From the NCBI RefSeq assembly GCF_005063415.1, contig NZ_SUEG01000014.1, forward strand, positions 18,010-60,371: 42,362 nucleotides of DNA, read 5' to 3'. Each line of letters opens with the position of its first letter. The first letter of the stretch is position 1. Both the position numbers and the translations under genes were made by a program. This DNA is from Mesorhizobium sp. Lineage in GTDB: Bacteria > Pseudomonadota > Alphaproteobacteria > Rhizobiales > Rhizobiaceae. The notes under the pieces were generated by a model. That model was not told the DNA's origin, searched no databases, and worked only from the letters and a program-made list of their open reading frames with translations. Of the stretch, positions 41,666-42,362 are shown one piece after another.

Positions 41666-42007
41666 CTATTGCAGGCGACCGTGACTGGAGCGGATGCGCA
41701 ACACCTGCACCCGCGACGGCAGCTCGATCAGGAACTCTTCGTCCCGCTCCAGATGGTGGATTTTCGTCGGATCGCCGCCGGTGAACGCCGCCATCGCCTC
41801 GACGTTTTCCCAATAGGAAATCGTCACGAATTCCGAATGGGTCGGCGTGTCCTCGCGAAAGGTCTGCACGCCCAGGGCCTTCTCGATCAGCGGCTTGATG
41901 CCGGCCTCGTAATTGTAACTCTCGTAGGCATTCGCCTTTTCAGGCACGGTTCTGCCGCGCCAGATACGAGCGATGGTCGGGGTTTTCTCAGTAGTTCTCT
42001 CTGTCAT
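41666..42007 (-). CDS. Antibiotic biosynthesis monooxygenase-like (ABM) small protein
   Basis: A 113-residue protein with the ferredoxin-like ABM pattern: ARIWRGRTVPEKANAYESY, then LIEKALGVQTFRE, FVTISYWENVEAMAAFTGG and FLIELPSRVQVLRIR. Members include quinol monooxygenases and many dimeric proteins of unknown role. The ATG at 42007 is chosen because residues before it are not protein-like. It is convergent with the lactonase gene, 32 bp away, and probably not part of the catabolic operon. Confidence 0.82.
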   Translation of the reverse strand: MTERTTEKTPTIARIWRGRTVPEKANAYESYNYEAGIKPLIEKALGVQTFREDTPTHSEFVTISYWENVEAMAAFTGGDPTKIHHLERDEEFLIELPSRVQVLRIRSSHGRLQ

Positions 42008-42155
42008 GGCCAACGAATCCCTGCTGGTCTGATTGGTCCGCCGGCGTTCGAGGGCCAGCCAAGGAACGCATCTCCCCGGCTGGCAGCCTGGTATCCAGTT
42101 GCCAGCGCTTTTCACCCTCCACGGCCGACAGGCCTCCTGCCGACCGGCAGGAGAC

Positions 42156-42362
42156 TTACTCCTGATCCTCGGCGCCTGCTCCGTGGAAGAAGGACCGGAT
42201 TTCCTGCATGTCGACGCTGCCGTCACCGTCCTCATCGACCGCGTTGAATATCCGCCCGACGAAATCCTGGACTTCGCTTTGAGAAAGCGCGCCATCGCCG
42301 TCCTCATCTACTATGGCGAACATCATTCGCATCTTCGCGCCATGCATCCCGCGTGCAATGCC
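42156..42362 (-). CDS. EF-hand protein, N-terminus cut by window edge
   Basis: The frame is open to the right edge, and 68 residues are visible. Two EF-hand loops are complete: [12 protein letters not shown] and [12 protein letters not shown], each with Asp at 1, 3 and 5 and Glu at 12. Helices FAIV and RIFNAV flank them. An internal ATG at 42347 exists, but the frame stays protein-like (GIARG) before it, so the true start is outside the window; an N-terminal signal peptide cannot be judged. Such small rhizobial proteins (calsymin-like or signal-bearing EF-hand proteins) bind calcium. The role is unknown. Confidence 0.78.
   Translation of the reverse strand, partial: GIARGMHGAKMRMMFAIVDEDGDGALSQSEVQDFVGRIFNAVDEDGDGSVDMQEIRSFFHGAGAEDQE

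Overview
The window is high-GC alphaproteobacterial chromosome and fits the Hyphomicrobiales, most probably a Mesorhizobium-like rhizobium. Supporting evidence, from family knowledge and not from a search: HWE-type histidine kinase, EcfG-type stress promoters, bacterial Ku, fused CoA-transferases, and an intergenic palindromic element (22183-22283) of a type I recognise from Mesorhizobium. No rRNA, tRNA, CRISPR array, phage or transposase gene is visible. Both window edges cut genes.

Region 1 (1-24.7 kb) is mostly stress and maintenance functions in short, often divergent units. It holds an EEP-family phosphodiesterase (cut), an epoxide-hydrolase-like enzyme, a DUF427 protein, a small HD alarmone-hydrolase-like protein, an avidin-like protein, an HWE sensor kinase, Ku, a NUDIX hydrolase, an AlkB-like dioxygenase, a KTSC protein and a lone HATPase domain. 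These are followed by a phosphoketolase-acetate kinase pair, a PIMT/erythromycin-esterase fusion, a PrkA-YeaH-SpoVR operon, an arginase-ornithine cyclodeaminase operon with a divergent Lrp/AsnC regulator, and several small proteins plus a DUF3182 protein. Reading the intergenic DNA shows eleven correctly oriented sites matching GGAAC-N16/17-(C/G/A)GTT, the pattern of alphaproteobacterial general-stress sigma factor EcfG promoters. One is palindromic and faces both ku and the NUDIX gene. I infer that much of this region is a general-stress-response island.

Region 2 (24.86-28.87 kb) is a compact cyoABCD operon for a cytochrome bo3-type ubiquinol oxidase. Heme, copper and quinone ligands are visible in CyoB, and no cyoE lies in the window. 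About 600 bp of non-coding DNA follows, including three tandem 21-bp repeats.

Region 3 (29.4-41.6 kb) is a single-strand run of eleven genes: a binding-protein-like gene without a signal peptide, an IclR regulator, a complete sugar-type ABC importer (binding protein, two permeases, double ATPase), an SDR dehydrogenase, a family III CoA-transferase, an enoyl-CoA hydratase, a fused family I CoA-transferase-like protein that lacks the usual catalytic Glu, and an SMP-30 lactonase. Together they look like an uptake and CoA-dependent breakdown pathway for a sugar-like or cyclic polyol-like compound that I cannot identify. The window closes with an ABM-like small protein and a partial EF-hand protein.
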